A stretch of 64,000 nt of DNA, from assembly GCA_031769625.1 (NCBI GenBank), contig JAUIMM010000695.1:955001-1019000 (forward strand), in the 5' to 3' direction. Shown piece after piece: positions 49,701-63,500 of the stretch; the stretch's first letter is position 1; every line of letters starts with the position of its first letter. A model generated the notes under the pieces. It saw nothing but the letters and a program-made list of their open reading frames with translations. It was not told the origin of the DNA and searched no databases. Both the position numbers and the translations under genes were made by a program. Source of the DNA: Taudactylus pleione (taxonomy: Eukaryota > Chordata > Amphibia > Anura > Myobatrachidae).

Positions 49701-51898
49701 TGTATATTAGTTACTGCTACCTGTCTCACCTTCTACCACATGTAACATTTCCCCATAACCCTCTCCTCAGATTACACCGTACAGAATATAATAAGGCTGG
49801 TGCTGTCCGGGTGTATATTAGTTACTGCTGCCTGTTTCACCTTCTACCACATGTAACATTTCCCCATATCCCTCTCCTCAGATTACACCGTACAGAATAT
49901 AATAAGACTGGTGCTGTCCGGGTGTATATTAGTTACTACCACATGTAACATTTCCCCATATCCCTCTCCTCAGATTACACTGTACAGAATATAATGAGAC
50001 TGGTGCTGTCCGGGTGTATATTAGTTACTGCTGCCTGTCTCACCTTCTACCACATGTAACATTTCCCCATATCCCTCTCCTCAGATTACACCGTACAGAT
50101 TATAATAAGACTGGTGCTGTCCGGGTGTATATTAGTTAATGCCGCCTGTCTCACCTTCTACCACATGTAACATTTCCCCATATCCCTTTCCTCAGATTAC
50201 ACTGTACAGAATATAATGAGACTGGTGCTTTCCGGGTGTATATTAGTTACTGCCGCCTGTCTCATCTTCTACCACATGTAACATTTCCCCATATCCCTCT
50301 CCTCAGATTACACCGTACAGAATATAATAAGACTGGTGGTGTCCGGGTGTATATTAGTTACTGCCGCCTGTCTCACCTTCTACCACATGTAACATTTCCC
50401 CATATCCCTTTCCTCAGATTACACCGTACAGAATATAATGAGACTGGTGCTTTCCGGGTGTATATTAGTTAATGCCGCCTGTCTCACCTTCTACCACATG
50501 TAACATTTCCCCATATCCCTCTCCTCAGATTACACCGTACAGAATATAATAAGACTGGTGGTGTCCGGGTGTATATTAGTTACTGCTGCCTGTCTCACCT
50601 TCTACCACATGTAACATTTCCCCATATCCCTCTCCTCAGATTACACCGTACAGAATATAATAAGACTGGTGCTGTCCGGGTGTATATTAGTTACTGCCGC
50701 CTGTCTCATCTTCTACCACATGTAACATTTCCCCATATCCCTCTCCTCAGATTACACCGTACAGATTATAATAAGACTGGTGCTGTCCGGGTGTATATTA
50801 GTTAATGCCGCCTGTCTCACCTTCTACCACATGTAACATTTCCCCATATCCCTCTCCTCAGATTACACCGTACAGAATATAATAAGACTGGTGGTGTCCG
50901 GGTGTATATTAGTTACTGCTGCCTGTCTCACCTTCTACCACATGTAACATTTCCCCATATCCCTCTCCTCAGATTACACCATACAGAATATAATAAGACT
51001 GGTGCTGTCCGGGTGTATATTAGTTACTGCCGCCTGTCTCATCTTCTACCACATGTAACATTTCCCCATATCCCTCTCCTCAGATTACACCGTACAGATT
51101 ATAATAAGACTGGTGCTGTCCGGGTGTATATTAGTTAATGCCGCCTGTCTCACCTTCTACCACATGTAACATTTCCCATATCCCTCTCCTCAGATTACAC
51201 CATACAGAATATAATAAGACTGGTGCTGTCCGGGTGTATATTAGTTACTGCCGCCTGTCTCATCTTCTACCACATGTAACATTTCCCCATATCCCTCTCC
51301 TCAGATTACACCGTACAGAATATAATAAGACTGGGGCTGTCCGGGTGTATATTAGTTACTGCCGCCTGTCTCACCTTCTACCACATGTAACATTTCCCAT
51401 ATCCCTCTCCTCAGATTACACCATACAGAATATAATAAGACTGGTGCTGTCCGGGTGTATATTAGTTACTGCTGCCTGTCTCACCTTCTACCACATGTAA
51501 CATTTCCCCATATCCCTCTCCTCAGATTACACCGTACAGAATATAATAAGACTGGTGCTGTCCGGGTGTATATTAGTTACTGCCGCCTGTCTCATCTTCT
51601 ACCACATGTAACATTTCCCCATATCCCTCTCCTCAGATTACACCGTACAGATTATAATAAGACTGGTGCTGTCCGGGTGTATATTAGTTAATGCCGCCTG
51701 TCTCACCTTCTACCACATGTAACATTTCCCCATATCCCTTTCCTCAGATTACACCGTACAGAATATAATGAGACTGGTGCTTTCCGGGTGTATATTAGTT
51801 AATGCCGCCTGTCTCACCTTCTACCACATGTAACATTTCCCCATATCCCTCTCCTCAGATTACACCGTACAGAATATAATAAGACTGGTGGTGTCCGG

Positions 51899-54350
51899 GT
51901 GTATATTAGTTACTGCTGCCTGTCTCACCTTCTACCACATGTAACATTTCCCCATATCCCTCTCCTCAGATTACACCGTACAGAATATAATAAGACTGGT
52001 GCTGTCCGGGTGTATATTAGTTACTGCCGCCTGTCTCATCTTCTACCACATGTAACATTTCCCCATATCCCTCTCCTCAGATTACACCGTACAGAATATA
52101 ATAAGACTGGTGCTGTCCGGGTGTATATTAGTTACTGCCGCCTGTCTCATCTTCTACCACATGTAACATTTCCCCATATCCCTCTCCTCAGATTACACCG
52201 TACAGATTATAATAAGACTGGTGCTGTCCGGGTGTATATTAGTTAATGCCGCCTGTCTCACCTTCTACCACATGTAACATTTCCCCATATCCCTTTCCTC
52301 AGATTACACCGTACAGAATATAATGAGACTGGTGCTTTCCGGGTGTATATTAGTTAATGCCGCCTGTCTCACCTTCTACCACATGTAACATTTCCCCATA
52401 TCCCTCTCCTCAGATTACACCGTACAGAATATAATAATACTGGTGCTGTCCGGGTGTATATTAGTTACTGCCGCCTGTCTCATCTTCTACCACATGTAAC
52501 ATTTCCCCATATCCCTCTCCTCAGATTACACCGTACAGATTATAATAAGACTGGTGCTGTCCGGGTGTATATTAGTTAATGCCGCCTGTCTCACCTTCTA
52601 CCACATGTAACATTTCCCCATATCCCTTTCCTCAGATTACACCGTACAGAATATAATGAGACTGGTGCTTTCCGGGTGTATATTAGTTAATGCCGCCTGT
52701 CTCACCTTCTACCACATGTAACATTTCCCCATATCCCTCTCCTCAGATTACACCGTACAGAATATAATAAGACTGGTGGTGTCCGGGTGTATATTAGTTA
52801 CTGCTGCCTGTCTCACCTTCTACCACATGTAACATTTCCCCATATCCCTCTTCTCAGATTACACCGTACAGAATATAATAATACTGGTGCTGTCCGGGTG
52901 TATATTAGTTACTGCCGCCTGTCTCATCTTCTACCACATGTAACATTTCCCCATATCCCTCTCCTCAGATTACACCGTACAGATTATAATAAGACTGGTG
53001 CTGTCCGGGTGTATATTAGTTAATGCCGCCTGTCTCACCTTCTACCACATGTAACATTTCCCCATATCCCTTTCCTCAGATTACACCGTACAGAATATAA
53101 TGAGACTGGTGCTTTCCGGGTGTATATTAGTTAATGCCGCCTGTCTCACCTTCTACCACATGTAACATTTCCCCATATCCCTCTCCTCAGATTACACCGT
53201 ACAGAATATAATAAGACTGGTGGTGTCCGGGTGTATATTAGTTACTGCTGCCTGTCTCACCTTCTACCACATGTAACATTTCCCCATATCCCTCTCCTCA
53301 GATTACACCGTACAGAATATAATAAGACTGGTGCTGTGCGGGTGTATATTAGTTACTGCTACCTGTCTCACCTTCTACCACATGTAACATTTCCCCATAA
53401 CCCTCTCCTCAGATTACACCGTACAGAATATAATAAGGCTGGTGCTGTCCGGGTGTATATTAGTTACTGCTGCCTGTCTCACCTTCTACCACATGTAACA
53501 TTTCCCCATATCCCTCTCCTCAGATTACACCGTACAGAATATAATAAGACTGGTGCTGTCCGGGTGTATATTAGTTACTACCACATGTAACATTTCCCCA
53601 TATCCCTCTCCTCAGATTACACTGTACAGAATATAATGAGACTGGTGCTGTCCGGGTGTATATTAGTTACTGCTGCCTGTCTCACCTTCTACCACATGTA
53701 ACATTTCCCCATATCCCTCTCCTCAGATTACACCGTACAGAATATAATAAGACTGGTGCTGTCCGGGTGTATATTAGTTACTGCTACCTGTCTCACCTTC
53801 TACCACATGTAACATTTCCCCATATCCCTCTCCTCAGATTACACCGTACAGAATATAATAAGACTGGTGGTGTCCGGGTGTATATTAGTTACTGCTGCCT
53901 GTCTCACCTTCTACCACATGTAACATTTCCCCATATCCCTCTCCTCAGATTACACTGTACAGAATATAATAATACTGGTGCTGTCCGGGTGTATATTAGT
54001 TACTGCTGCCTGTCTCATCTTCTACCACATGTAACATTTCCCCATATCCCTCTCCTCAGATTACACCGTACAGAATATAATAACACTGGTGTTGTCCGGG
54101 TGTATATTAGTTACTACCACATGTGACATTTCCCCATATCCCTCTCCTCAGATTACACCATACAGAATATAATAAGACTGGTGTTGTCCGGGTGTACATT
54201 AGTTACTACCACATGTAACATTTCCCCATATCCCTCTCCTCAGATTACACCGTACAGAATATAATAAGACTGGGGCTGTCCGGGTGTATATTAGTTACTG
54301 CTGCCTGTCTCACCTTCTACCACATGTAACATTTCCCCATATCCCTTTCC
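51899..54350 (+). repeat. Higher-order block of the TM array, copy A (2,607-bp shift)
   Basis: The order of unit variants (CTTTCC, TTCTCAG acceptor, TGTGCGG, CATAACCC, short units, GTGTACATTAG) from about 51.9 to 54.35 kb recurs 2,607 bp downstream. 2,607 equals 21 units of 111 bp plus 3 of 92 bp. Confidence 0.8.
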
Positions 54351-54505
54351 TCAGATTACACCGTACAGAATATAATGAGACTGGTGCTTTCCGGGTGTAT
54401 ATTAGTTAATGCCGCCTGTCTCACCTTCTACCACATGTAACATTTCCCCATATCCCTCTCCTCAGATTACACCGTACAGAATATAATAAGACTGGTGGTG
54501 TCCGG

Positions 54506-56957
54506 GTGTATATTAGTTACTGCTGCCTGTCTCACCTTCTACCACATGTAACATTTCCCCATATCCCTCTCCTCAGATTACACCGTACAGAATATAATAA
54601 GACTGGTGCTGTCCGGGTGTATATTAGTTACTGCCGCCTGTCTCATCTTCTACCACATGTAACATTTCCCCATATCCCTCTCCTCAGATTACACCGTACA
54701 GAATATAATAAGACTGGTGCTGTCCGGGTGTATATTAGTTACTGCCGCCTGTCTCATCTTCTACCACATGTAACATTTCCCCATATCCCTCTCCTCAGAT
54801 TACACCGTACAGATTATAATAAGACTGGTGCTGTCCGGGTGTATATTAGTTAATGCCGCCTGTCTCACCTTCTACCACATGTAACATTTCCCCATATCCC
54901 TTTCCTCAGATTACACCGTACAGAATATAATGAGACTGGTGCTTTCCGGGTGTATATTAGTTAATGCCGCCTGTCTCACCTTCTACCACATGTAACATTT
55001 CCCCATATCCCTCTCCTCAGATTACACCGTACAGAATATAATAATACTGGTGCTGTCCGGGTGTATATTAGTTACTGCCGCCTGTCTCATCTTCTACCAC
55101 ATGTAACATTTCCCCATATCCCTCTCCTCAGATTACACCGTACAGATTATAATAAGACTGGTGCTGTCCGGGTGTATATTAGTTAATGCCGCCTGTCTCA
55201 CCTTCTACCACATGTAACATTTCCCCATATCCCTTTCCTCAGATTACACCGTACAGAATATAATGAGACTGGTGCTTTCCGGGTGTATATTAGTTAATGC
55301 CGCCTGTCTCACCTTCTACCACATGTAACATTTCCCCATATCCCTCTCCTCAGATTACACCGTACAGAATATAATAAGACTGGTGGTGTCCGGGTGTATA
55401 TTAGTTACTGCTGCCTGTCTCACCTTCTACCACATGTAACATTTCCCCATATCCCTCTTCTCAGATTACACCGTACAGAATATAATAATACTGGTGCTGT
55501 CCGGGTGTATATTAGTTACTGCCGCCTGTCTCATCTTCTACCACATGTAACATTTCCCCATATCCCTCTCCTCAGATTACACCGTACAGATTATAATAAG
55601 ACTGGTGCTGTCCGGGTGTATATTAGTTAATGCCGCCTGTCTCACCTTCTACCACATGTAACATTTCCCCATATCCCTTTCCTCAGATTACACCGTACAG
55701 AATATAATGAGACTGGTGCTTTCCGGGTGTATATTAGTTAATGCCGCCTGTCTCACCTTCTACCACATGTAACATTTCCCCATATCCCTCTCCTCAGATT
55801 ACACCGTACAGAATATAATAAGACTGGTGGTGTCCGGGTGTATATTAGTTACTGCTGCCTGTCTCACCTTCTACCACATGTAACATTTCCCCATATCCCT
55901 CTCCTCAGATTACACCGTACAGAATATAATAAGACTGGTGCTGTGCGGGTGTATATTAGTTACTGCTACCTGTCTCACCTTCTACCACATGTAACATTTC
56001 CCCATAACCCTCTCCTCAGATTACACCGTACAGAATATAATAAGGCTGGTGCTGTCCGGGTGTATATTAGTTACTGCTGCCTGTCTCACCTTCTACCACA
56101 TGTAACATTTCCCCATATCCCTCTCCTCAGATTACACCGTACAGAATATAATAAGACTGGTGCTGTCCGGGTGTATATTAGTTACTACCACATGTAACAT
56201 TTCCCCATATCCCTCTCCTCAGATTACACTGTACAGAATATAATGAGACTGGTGCTGTCCGGGTGTATATTAGTTACTGCTGCCTGTCTCACCTTCTACC
56301 ACATGTAACATTTCCCCATATCCCTCTCCTCAGATTACACCGTACAGAATATAATAAGACTGGTGCTGTCCGGGTGTATATTAGTTACTGCTACCTGTCT
56401 CACCTTCTACCACATGTAACATTTCCCCATATCCCTCTCCTCAGATTACACCGTACAGAATATAATAAGACTGGTGGTGTCCGGGTGTATATTAGTTACT
56501 GCTGCCTGTCTCACCTTCTACCACATGTAACATTTCCCCATATCCCTCTCCTCAGATTACACTGTACAGAATATAATAATACTGGTGCTGTCCGGGTGTA
56601 TATTAGTTACTGCTGCCTGTCTCATCTTCTACCACATGTAACATTTCCCCATATCCCTCTCCTCAGATTACACCGTACAGAATATAATAACACTGGTGTT
56701 GTCCGGGTGTATATTAGTTACTACCACATGTGACATTTCCCCATATCCCTCTCCTCAGATTACACCATACAGAATATAATAAGACTGGTGTTGTCCGGGT
56801 GTACATTAGTTACTACCACATGTAACATTTCCCCATATCCCTCTCCTCAGATTACACCGTACAGAATATAATAAGACTGGGGCTGTCCGGGTGTATATTA
56901 GTTACTGCTGCCTGTCTCACCTTCTACCACATGTAACATTTCCCCATATCCCTTTCC
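54506..56957 (+). repeat. Higher-order block of the TM array, copy B
   Basis: The same variant order as at 51899, shifted by 2,607 bp, diverging near 56960. Part of the block (48536-49431) is also seen 4,695 bp before copy A's 53231-54126. Confidence 0.8.
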
Positions 56958-58184
56958 TCAGATTACACCTTACAGAATATAATAAGACTGGTGCTGTGCG
57001 GGTGTATATTAGTTACTGCTACCTGTCTCACCTTCTACCACATGTAACATTTCCCCATAACCCTCTCCTCAGATTACACCGTACAGAATATAATAAGGCT
57101 GGTGCTGTCCGGGTGTATATTAGTTACTGCTGCCTGTCTCACCTTCTACCACATGTAACATTTCCCCATATCCCTCTCCTCAGATTACACCGTACAGAAT
57201 ATAATAAGACTGGTGCTGTCCGGGTGTATATTAGTTACTACCACATGTAACATTTCCCCATATCCCTCTCCTCAGATTACACTGTACAGAATATAATGAG
57301 ACTGGTGCTGTCCGGGTGTATATTAGTTACTGCTGCCTGTCTCACCTTCTACCACATGTAACATTTCCCCATATCCCTTTCCTCAGATTACACCTTACAG
57401 AATATAATAAGACTGGTGCTGTGCGGGTGTATATTAGTTACTGCTACCTGTCTCACCTTCTACCACATGTAACATTTCCCCATAACCCTCTCCTCAGATT
57501 ACACCGTACAGAATATAATAAGGCTGGTGCTGTCCGGGTGTATATTAGTTACTGCTGCCTGTCTCACCTTCTACCACATGTAACATTTCCCCATATCCCT
57601 CTCCTCAGATTACACCGTACAGAATATAATAAGACTGGTGCTGTCCGGGTGTATATTAGTTACTACCACATGTAACATTTCCCCATATCCCTCTCCTCAG
57701 ATTACACTGTACAGAATATAATGAGACTGGTGCTGTCCGGGTGTATATTAGTTACTGCTGCCTGTCTCACCTTCTACCACATGTAACATTTCCCCATATC
57801 CCTCTCCTCAGATTACACCGTACAGATTATAATAAGACTGGTGCTGTCCGGGTGTATATTAGTTAATGCCGCCTGTCTCACCTTCTACCACATGTAACAT
57901 TTCCCCATATCCCTTTCCTCAGATTACACTGTACAGAATATAATGAGACTGGTGCTTTCCGGGTGTATATTAGTTACTGCCGCCTGTCTCATCTTCTACC
58001 ACATGTAACATTTCCCCATATCCCTTTCCTCAGATTACACCGTACAGAATATAATGAGACTGGTGCTTTCCGGGTGTATATTAGTTAATGCCGCCTGTCT
58101 CACCTTCTACCACATGTAACATTTCCCCATATCCCTCTCCTCAGATTACACCGTACAGAATATAATAAGACTGGTGGTGTCCGG

Positions 58185-60590
58185 GTGTATATTAGTTACT
58201 GCTGCCTGTCTCACCTTCTACCACATGTAACATTTCCCCATATCCCTCTCCTCAGATTACACCATACAGAATATAATAAGACTGGTGCTGTCCGGGTGTA
58301 TATTAGTTACTGCCGCCTGTCTCATCTTCTACCACATGTAACATTTCCCCATATCCCTCTCCTCAGATTACACCGTACAGATTATAATAAGACTGGTGCT
58401 GTCCGGGTGTATATTAGTTAATGCCGCCTGTCTCACCTTCTACCACATGTAACATTTCCCATATCCCTCTCCTCAGATTACACCATACAGAATATAATAA
58501 GACTGGTGCTGTCCGGGTGTATATTAGTTACTGCCGCCTGTCTCATCTTCTACCACATGTAACATTTCCCCATATTCCTCTCCTCAGATTACACCGTACA
58601 GAATATAATAAGACTGGGGCTGTCCGGGTGTATATTAGTTACTGCCGCCTGTCTCACCTTCTACCACATGTAACATTTCCCATATCCCTCTCCTCAGATT
58701 ACACCATACAGAATATAATAAGACTGGTGCTGTCCGGGTGTATATTAGTTACTGCTGCCTGTCTCACCTTCTACCACATGTAACATTTCCCCATATCCCT
58801 CTCCTCAGATTACACCGTACAGAATATAATAAGACTGGTGCTGTCCGGGTGTATATTAGTTACTGCCGCCTGTCTCATCTTCTACCACATGTAACATTTC
58901 CCCATATCCCTCTCCTCAGATTACACCGTACAGATTATAATAAGACTGGTGCTGTCCGGGTGTATATTAGTTAATGCCGCCTGTCTCACCTTCTACCACA
59001 TGTAACATTTCCCCATATCCCTTTCCTCAGATTACACCGTACAGAATATAATGAGACTGGTGCTTTCCGGGTGTATATTAGTTAATGCCGCCTGTCTCAC
59101 CTTCTACCACATGTAACATTTCCCCATATCCCTCTCCTCAGATTACACCGTACAGAATATAATAAGACTGGTGGTGTCCGGGTGTATATTAGTTACTGCT
59201 GCCTGTCTCACCTTCTACCACATGTAACATTTCCCCATATCCCTCTCCTCAGATTACACCGTACAGAATATAATAAGACTGGTGCTGTCCGGGTGTATAT
59301 TAGTTACTGCCGCCTGTCTCATCTTCTACCACATGTAACATTTCCCCATATCCCTCTCCTCAGATTACACCGTACAGAATATAATAAGACTGGTGCTGTC
59401 CGGGTGTATATTAGTTACTGCCGCCTGTCTCATCTTCTACCACATGTAACATTTCCCCATATCCCTCTCCTCAGATTACACCGTACAGATTATAATAAGA
59501 CTGGTGCTGTCCGGGTGTATATTAGTTAATGCCGCCTGTCTCACCTTCTACCACATGTAACATTTCCCCATATCCCTTTCCTCAGATTACACCGTACAGA
59601 ATATAATGAGACTGGTGCTTTCCGGGTGTATATTAGTTAATGCCGCCTGTCTCACCTTCTACCACATGTAACATTTCCCCATATCCCTCTCCTCAGATTA
59701 CACCGTACAGAATATAATAATACTGGTGCTGTCCGGGTGTATATTAGTTACTGCCGCCTGTCTCATCTTCTACCACATGTAACATTTCCCCATATCCCTC
59801 TCCTCAGATTACACCGTACAGATTATAATAAGACTGGTGCTGTCCGGGTGTATATTAGTTAATGCCGCCTGTCTCACCTTCTACCACATGTAACATTTCC
59901 CCATATCCCTTTCCTCAGATTACACCGTACAGAATATAATGAGACTGGTGCTTTCCGGGTGTATATTAGTTAATGCCGCCTGTCTCACCTTCTACCACAT
60001 GTAACATTTCCCCATATCCCTCTCCTCAGATTACACCGTACAGAATATAATAAGACTGGTGGTGTCCGGGTGTATATTAGTTACTGCTGCCTGTCTCACC
60101 TTCTACCACATGTAACATTTCCCCATATCCCTCTTCTCAGATTACACCGTACAGAATATAATAATACTGGTGCTGTCCGGGTGTATATTAGTTACTGCCG
60201 CCTGTCTCATCTTCTACCACATGTAACATTTCCCCATATCCCTCTCCTCAGATTACACCGTACAGATTATAATAAGACTGGTGCTGTCCGGGTGTATATT
60301 AGTTAATGCCGCCTGTCTCACCTTCTACCACATGTAACATTTCCCCATATCCCTTTCCTCAGATTACACCGTACAGAATATAATGAGACTGGTGCTTTCC
60401 GGGTGTATATTAGTTAATGCCGCCTGTCTCACCTTCTACCACATGTAACATTTCCCCATATCCCTCTCCTCAGATTACACCGTACAGAATATAATAAGAC
60501 TGGTGGTGTCCGGGTGTATATTAGTTACTGCTGCCTGTCTCACCTTCTACCACATGTAACATTTCCCCATATCCCTCTCCTCAGATTACA
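58185..60590 (+). repeat. Higher-order block of the TM array, 7,283-bp-shifted copy of 50902-53307
   Basis: It includes the rare one-base-deleted linkers (CATTTCCCATATCC), which are placed identically at 51175/58458 and 51395/58678. I noticed a single difference (CATATTCCTC at about 58573). This indicates a recent multi-kilobase duplication inside the array. Confidence 0.8.
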
Positions 60591-63500
60591 CCGTACAGAA
60601 TATAATAAGACTGGTGCTGTCCGGGTGTATATTAGTTACTGCCGCCTGTCTCATCTTCTACCACATGTAACATTTCCCCATATCCCTCTCCTCAGATTAC
60701 ACCGTACAGATTATAATAAGACTGGTGCTGTCCGGGTGTATATTAGTTAATGCCGCCTGTCTCACCTTCTACCACATGTAACATTTCCCCATATCCCTTT
60801 CCTCAGATTACACCGTACAGAATATAATGAGACTGGTGCTTTCCGGGTGTATATTAGTTAATGCCGCCTGTCTCACCTTCTACCACATGTAACATTTCCC
60901 CATATCCCTCTCCTCAGATTACACCGTACAGAATATAATAATACTGGTGCTGTCCGGGTGTATATTAGTTACTGCCGCCTGTCTCATCTTCTACCACATG
61001 TAACATTTCCCCATATCCCTCTCCTCAGATTACACCGTACAGATTATAATAAGACTGGTGCTGTCCGGGTGTATATTAGTTAATGCCGCCTGTCTCACCT
61101 TCTACCACATGTAACATTTCCCCATATCCCTTTCCTCAGATTACACCGTACAGAATATAATGAGACTGGTGCTTTCCGGGTGTATATTAGTTAATGCCGC
61201 CTGTCTCACCTTCTACCACATGTAACATTTCCCCATATCCCTCTCCTCAGATTACACCGTACAGAATATAATAAGACTGGTGGTGTCCGGGTGTATATTA
61301 GTTACTGCTGCCTGTCTCACCTTCTACCACATGTAACATTTCCCCATATCCCTCTCCTCAGATTACACCGTACAGAATATAATAAGACTGGTGCTGTCCA
61401 GGTGTATATTAGTTACTGCTGCCTGTCTCACCTTCTACCACATGTAACATTTCCCCATATCCCTCTCCTCAGATTACACCATACAGAATATAATAAGACT
61501 GGTGCTGTCCGGGTGTATATTAATTACTGCCGCCTGTCTCATCTTCTACCACATGTAACATTTCCCCATATCCCTCTCCTCAGATTACACCGTACAGAAT
61601 ATAATAAGACTGGTGCTGTCCGGGTGTATATTAGTTACTGCCGCCTGTCTCATCTTCTACCACATGTAACATTTCCCCATATCCCTCTTCTCAGATTACA
61701 CCGTACAGAATATAATAATACTGGTGCTGTCCGGGTGTATATTAGTTACTGCCGCCTGTCTCATCTTCTACCACATGTAACATTTCCCCATATCCCTCTC
61801 CTCAGATTACACCGTACAGATTATAATAAGACTGGTGCTGTCCGGGTGTATATTAGTTACTGCTGCCTGTCTCACCTTCTACCACATGTAACATTTCCCC
61901 ATATCCCTCTCCTCAGATTACACCGTACAGAATATAATAAGACTGGTGCTGTCCGGGTGTATATTAGTTACTGCTGCCTGTCTCACCTTCTACCACATGT
62001 AACATTTCCCCATATCCCTCTCCTCAGATTACACCGTACAGATTATAATAAGACTGGTGCTGTCCGGGTGTATATTAGTTACTGCTGCCTGTCTCACCTT
62101 CTACCACATGTAACATTTCCCCATATCCCTCTCCTCAGATTACACCGTACAGATTATAATAATACTGGTGCTGTCCGGGTGTATATTAGTTACTGCTACC
62201 TGTCTCACCTTCTACCACATGTAACATTTCCCCATAACCCTCTCCTCAGATTACACCGTACAGAATATAATAAGGCTGGTGCTGTCCGGGTGTATATTAG
62301 TTATTGCCGCCTGTCTCATCTTCTACCACATGTAACATTTCCCCATATCCCTCTCCTCAGATTACACTGTACAGAATATAATAAGACTGGTGCTGTCCGG
62401 GTGTATATTAGTTATTGCCGCCTGTCTCATCTTCTACCACATGTAACATTTCCCCATATCCCTCTCCTCAGATTACACCATACAGAATATAATAAGACTG
62501 GTGCTGTCCGGGTGTATATTAGTTACTGCCGCCTGTCTCACCTTCTACCACATGTAACATTTCCCCATATCCCTCTCCTCAGATTACACCATACAGAATA
62601 TAATAAGACTGGTGCTGTCCGGGTGTATATTAGTTACTGCCGCCTGTCTCACCTTCTACCACATGTAACATTTCCCATATCCCTCTCCTCAGATTACACC
62701 ATACAGAATATAATAAGACTGGTGCTGTCCGGGTGTATATTAGTTATTGCCGCCTGTCTCATCTTCTACCACATGTAACATTTCCCCATATCCCTCTCCT
62801 CAGATTACACTGTACAGAATATAATGAGACTGGTGCTGTCCGGGTGTATATTAGTTACTGCTACCTGTCTCACCTTCTACCACATGTAACATTTCCCCAT
62901 ATCCCTCTCCTCAGATTACACCATACAGAATATAATAAGACTGGTGCTGTCCGGGTGTATATTAGTTATTGCCGCCTGTCTCATCTTCTACCACATGTAA
63001 CATTTCCCCATATCCCTCTCCTCAGATTACACTGTACAGAATATAATAAGACTGGTGCTGTCCGGGTGTATATTAGTTATTGCCGCCTGTCTCATCTTCT
63101 ACCACATGTAACATTTCCCCATATCCCTCTCCTCAGATTACACCATACAGAATATAATAAGACTGGTGCTGTCCGGGTGTATATTAGTTACTGCCGCCTG
63201 TCTCACCTTCTACCACATGTAACATTTCCCCATATCCCTCTCCTCAGATTACACCATACAGAATATAATAAGACTGGTGCTGTCCGGGTGTATATTAGTT
63301 ACTGCCGCCTGTCTCACCTTCTACCACATGTAACATTTCCCATATCCCTCTCCTCAGATTACACCATACAGAATATAATAAGACTGGTGCTGTCCGGGTG
63401 TATATTAGTTATTGCCGCCTGTCTCATCTTCTACCACATGTAACATTTCCCCATATCCCTCTCCTCAGATTACACCATACAGAATATAATAAGACTGGTG

